From NCBI GenBank assembly GCA_016776605.1, contig JADHTB010000013.1:1-64000 (forward strand): DNA of 64,000 nt. Direction: 5' to 3'. The translations under genes and the position numbers were made by a program. The DNA is from Alphaproteobacteria bacterium (GTDB lineage Bacteria; Pseudomonadota; Alphaproteobacteria; GCA-2731375). How positions within the stretch are numbered: the stretch's first letter is position 1; the number at the start of each line of letters is the position of its first letter. The notes under the pieces were generated by a model that saw only the letters and a list, made by a program, of their open reading frames with translations, was not told the origin of the DNA and ran no database searches. This document shows positions 62,701 through 64,000 of the stretch, one piece after another.

Positions 62701-63642
62701 ATGGCCATGAAACCCCAATTGGTAAAGTTGTTGGAGGCGATGAAGGCGTTGGGCCTGAAGCCGATGCATGTGATGAGCCCGGTCGATGCCCGGGCGCAGA
62801 TGGAGGCCGGCGTCAAGGCCCGCAATGCGCCGCCGATCGAGCTGGGATCGATCGAGGAACGCAGCATTCCCGGCCCCGGCGGCGATATTCCGGTGCGCAT
62901 CTATCGCCCGCAAGACGCCGACGGCCCTTTGGGGGCCTTGGTCTATTACCATGGCGGCGGCCATGTCATCGGCAGCATGGACACCCACGATTACGCCGCC
63001 CGGGCCATGTGCCGGGACGCCAATATCGTGGTCATGTCCGTTGATTACCGCATGGGACCCGAGGCGAAGTTCCCGGCGGCGGTAGACGATTGCTACGCCG
63101 CCACCAAATGGCTATCCGATAACGCCGAAGCCATGGGTGTGCGGGCCGACCGCATTGCCGTGGGGGGCGATAGTGCCGGTGGCAACCTGGCCCTGGTGGT
63201 GTCGCTGATGGCCCGCGACACGGACGACAGCCTGTCGGTCGCCTATCAATTACTGGTCTACCCGGTGATGGATTATACCGGCGGCACCCCGACCTATGAA
63301 ACTTTTGGGACTGGTTTCGGCCCGCTGATGGCGGCCTCGATCCCCTGGTTCCGCGAGCATTATTTCACCAGCGACGATGATTTGGCGGACTGGCGCGCCT
63401 CCCCCGTGCGGGCCGCGACCTTTGCAGGCCTGCCGCCGGCTCTGCTGATCACGGCGGAATGCGATATTCTCAATCACGAGGGCTGGGAATGCGGCAAACG
63501 GCTAATCGCCGACGGCGTCGCCTGCGAGCATGTGGATTTTGATGGCATGATCCATGGCTTCTTTTCCATGGCGCCGCTGCTGGATGACTCAGTCGAGGCG
63601 CAATTGCTGGCCGCCGATCGTTTGAAGGCCGCTCTATCGTAA
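62701..63642 (+). CDS. Alpha/beta hydrolase, HSL family
   Basis: This 313-residue hormone-sensitive-lipase-type esterase has the oxyanion motif YYHGGGHVIGS near residues 82-92. The nucleophile elbow is GGDSAGGNLALV (Ser about 161). The acid is probably the Asp in ITAECDILNHEG, and the base the His in DGMIHGFFSM near 283. The N-terminal cap is typical. It would cleave a short-chain ester. GGAGG lies about nine bases before the ATG, and the gene sits 31 bp after the SDR gene. Confidence 0.94.
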   Translation: MAMKPQLVKLLEAMKALGLKPMHVMSPVDARAQMEAGVKARNAPPIELGSIEERSIPGPGGDIPVRIYRPQDADGPLGALVYYHGGGHVIGSMDTHDYAARAMCRDANIVVMSVDYRMGPEAKFPAAVDDCYAATKWLSDNAEAMGVRADRIAVGGDSAGGNLALVVSLMARDTDDSLSVAYQLLVYPVMDYTGGTPTYETFGTGFGPLMAASIPWFREHYFTSDDDLADWRASPVRAATFAGLPPALLITAECDILNHEGWECGKRLIADGVACEHVDFDGMIHGFFSMAPLLDDSVEAQLLAADRLKAALS

Positions 63643-63652
63643 CGTAGGCGGC

Positions 63653-64000
63653 CTATCCAAGTTTGCGGATACGCCATTCGAAGGCATCGTCGCCATAGTC
63701 CATGCGGTCGCCGACCTGCAGGGCGAGGAAGCGGTTGTGCACCGCCAGACAGCCTTGCCACAGTCCGTTCCAGGCTTCGAACACAGCGGCGTGGCGGTCT
63801 TCGCGGCCCCGCATCAGGCGCCAGCCGGTAATGCGCACCGTGGCATCGCCTTCGCTACCGGCGACTTCGGCGGCATCATCCTGGGCCGTAGCCATGGCCG
63901 CCATGAAATGGGCGAAATCCAGGGCGCCGTCACCGCCGGTACCCAGCATCGTCTGGATCTGCCGGTAGAATTGCCGGCCGATGATGTTGCCCGCCAGATT
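63653..64000 (-). CDS. Partial protein, unrecognised
   Basis: This frame continues past the right window edge, so only the C-terminal 115 residues are visible. They are rich in Trp (GWRLMRG, AWNGLWQGCLAVHN) and end in YGDDAFEWRIRKLG. I do not recognise the family with confidence; a steroid- or amidohydrolase-like accessory domain is possible, but this is a guess. It is convergent with the HSL hydrolase gene, with ten bp between them. Confidence 0.5.
   Translation of the reverse strand, partial: NLAGNIIGRQFYRQIQTMLGTGGDGALDFAHFMAAMATAQDDAAEVAGSEGDATVRITGWRLMRGREDRHAAVFEAWNGLWQGCLAVHNRFLALQVGDRMDYGDDAFEWRIRKLG

Overview
The window looks like chromosomal DNA of an alphaproteobacterium, probably a free-living Rhodospirillales-type heterotroph. 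The support is the complete aapJQMP general amino-acid transporter, MetC-type and MetX-like enzymes, a DUF2478 protein, many Rieske, acyl-CoA and short-chain dehydrogenase genes, and GC-rich coding sequence. The placement comes from gene content only. No rRNA, tRNA, CRISPR array or intact transposase was seen.

Layout. 1-3737: scarred segment with a 5'-truncated sulfotransferase, a membrane hydrolase gene, a second copy of that gene broken by a 413-bp deletion, a beta-propeller gene and a dispersed palindromic repeat. 3735-7517: minus-strand copper operon (small secreted protein, cupredoxin, copA, copB) behind a promoter with the 19-bp spacer and dyad typical of CueR/MerR control. 7713-25873: catabolic enzymes (MBL hydrolase, enoyl-CoA hydratase, Rieske oxygenase operon, acyl-CoA dehydrogenase, LLM flavoenzyme, PhyH, GMC oxidoreductase), interrupted at 14873-16448 by a HigBA toxin-antitoxin pair and an AT-richer gene with a HEPN-like motif. 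25887-32958: membrane and signalling genes, including an EAL protein with a degenerate GGDEF and a histidine kinase-like protein lacking its phosphoacceptor His. 33124-38712: nhaP, NUDIX, cysK, alaX, sseA and a double GNAT gene, all on the plus strand. 38745-43249: aapJQMP. 43641-47406: metC followed closely by modABC. 47721-58700: ten tightly packed minus-strand genes plus a divergent solute-binding protein gene. 58894-64000: GNAT, epimerase, dehydrogenases, an HSL-type hydrolase and a gene cut by the window end.

The strongest candidate for an undescribed system is 47721-58700. It combines one ABC importer with two Gfo/Idh/MocA oxidoreductases, two xylose-isomerase-like TIM barrels, a mandelate-racemase/enolase-superfamily enzyme, two DHDPS-like proteins (one DUF993) and an HpcH/HpaI aldolase. 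This set can be assembled on paper into import, oxidation, isomerisation or lyase, dehydration and aldol-cleavage steps. I do not recognise a named pathway with this exact set, and the substrate is unknown.

Other points of note are three copies of a ~104-bp palindromic repeat that touch gene ends or starts, a zinc dehydrogenase that has lost its Rossmann glycine motif, a DUF2478 gene translationally coupled to a Rieske oxygenase, an aapJ-aapQ attenuator hairpin, and a 35-residue membrane protein with a strong ribosome-binding site.
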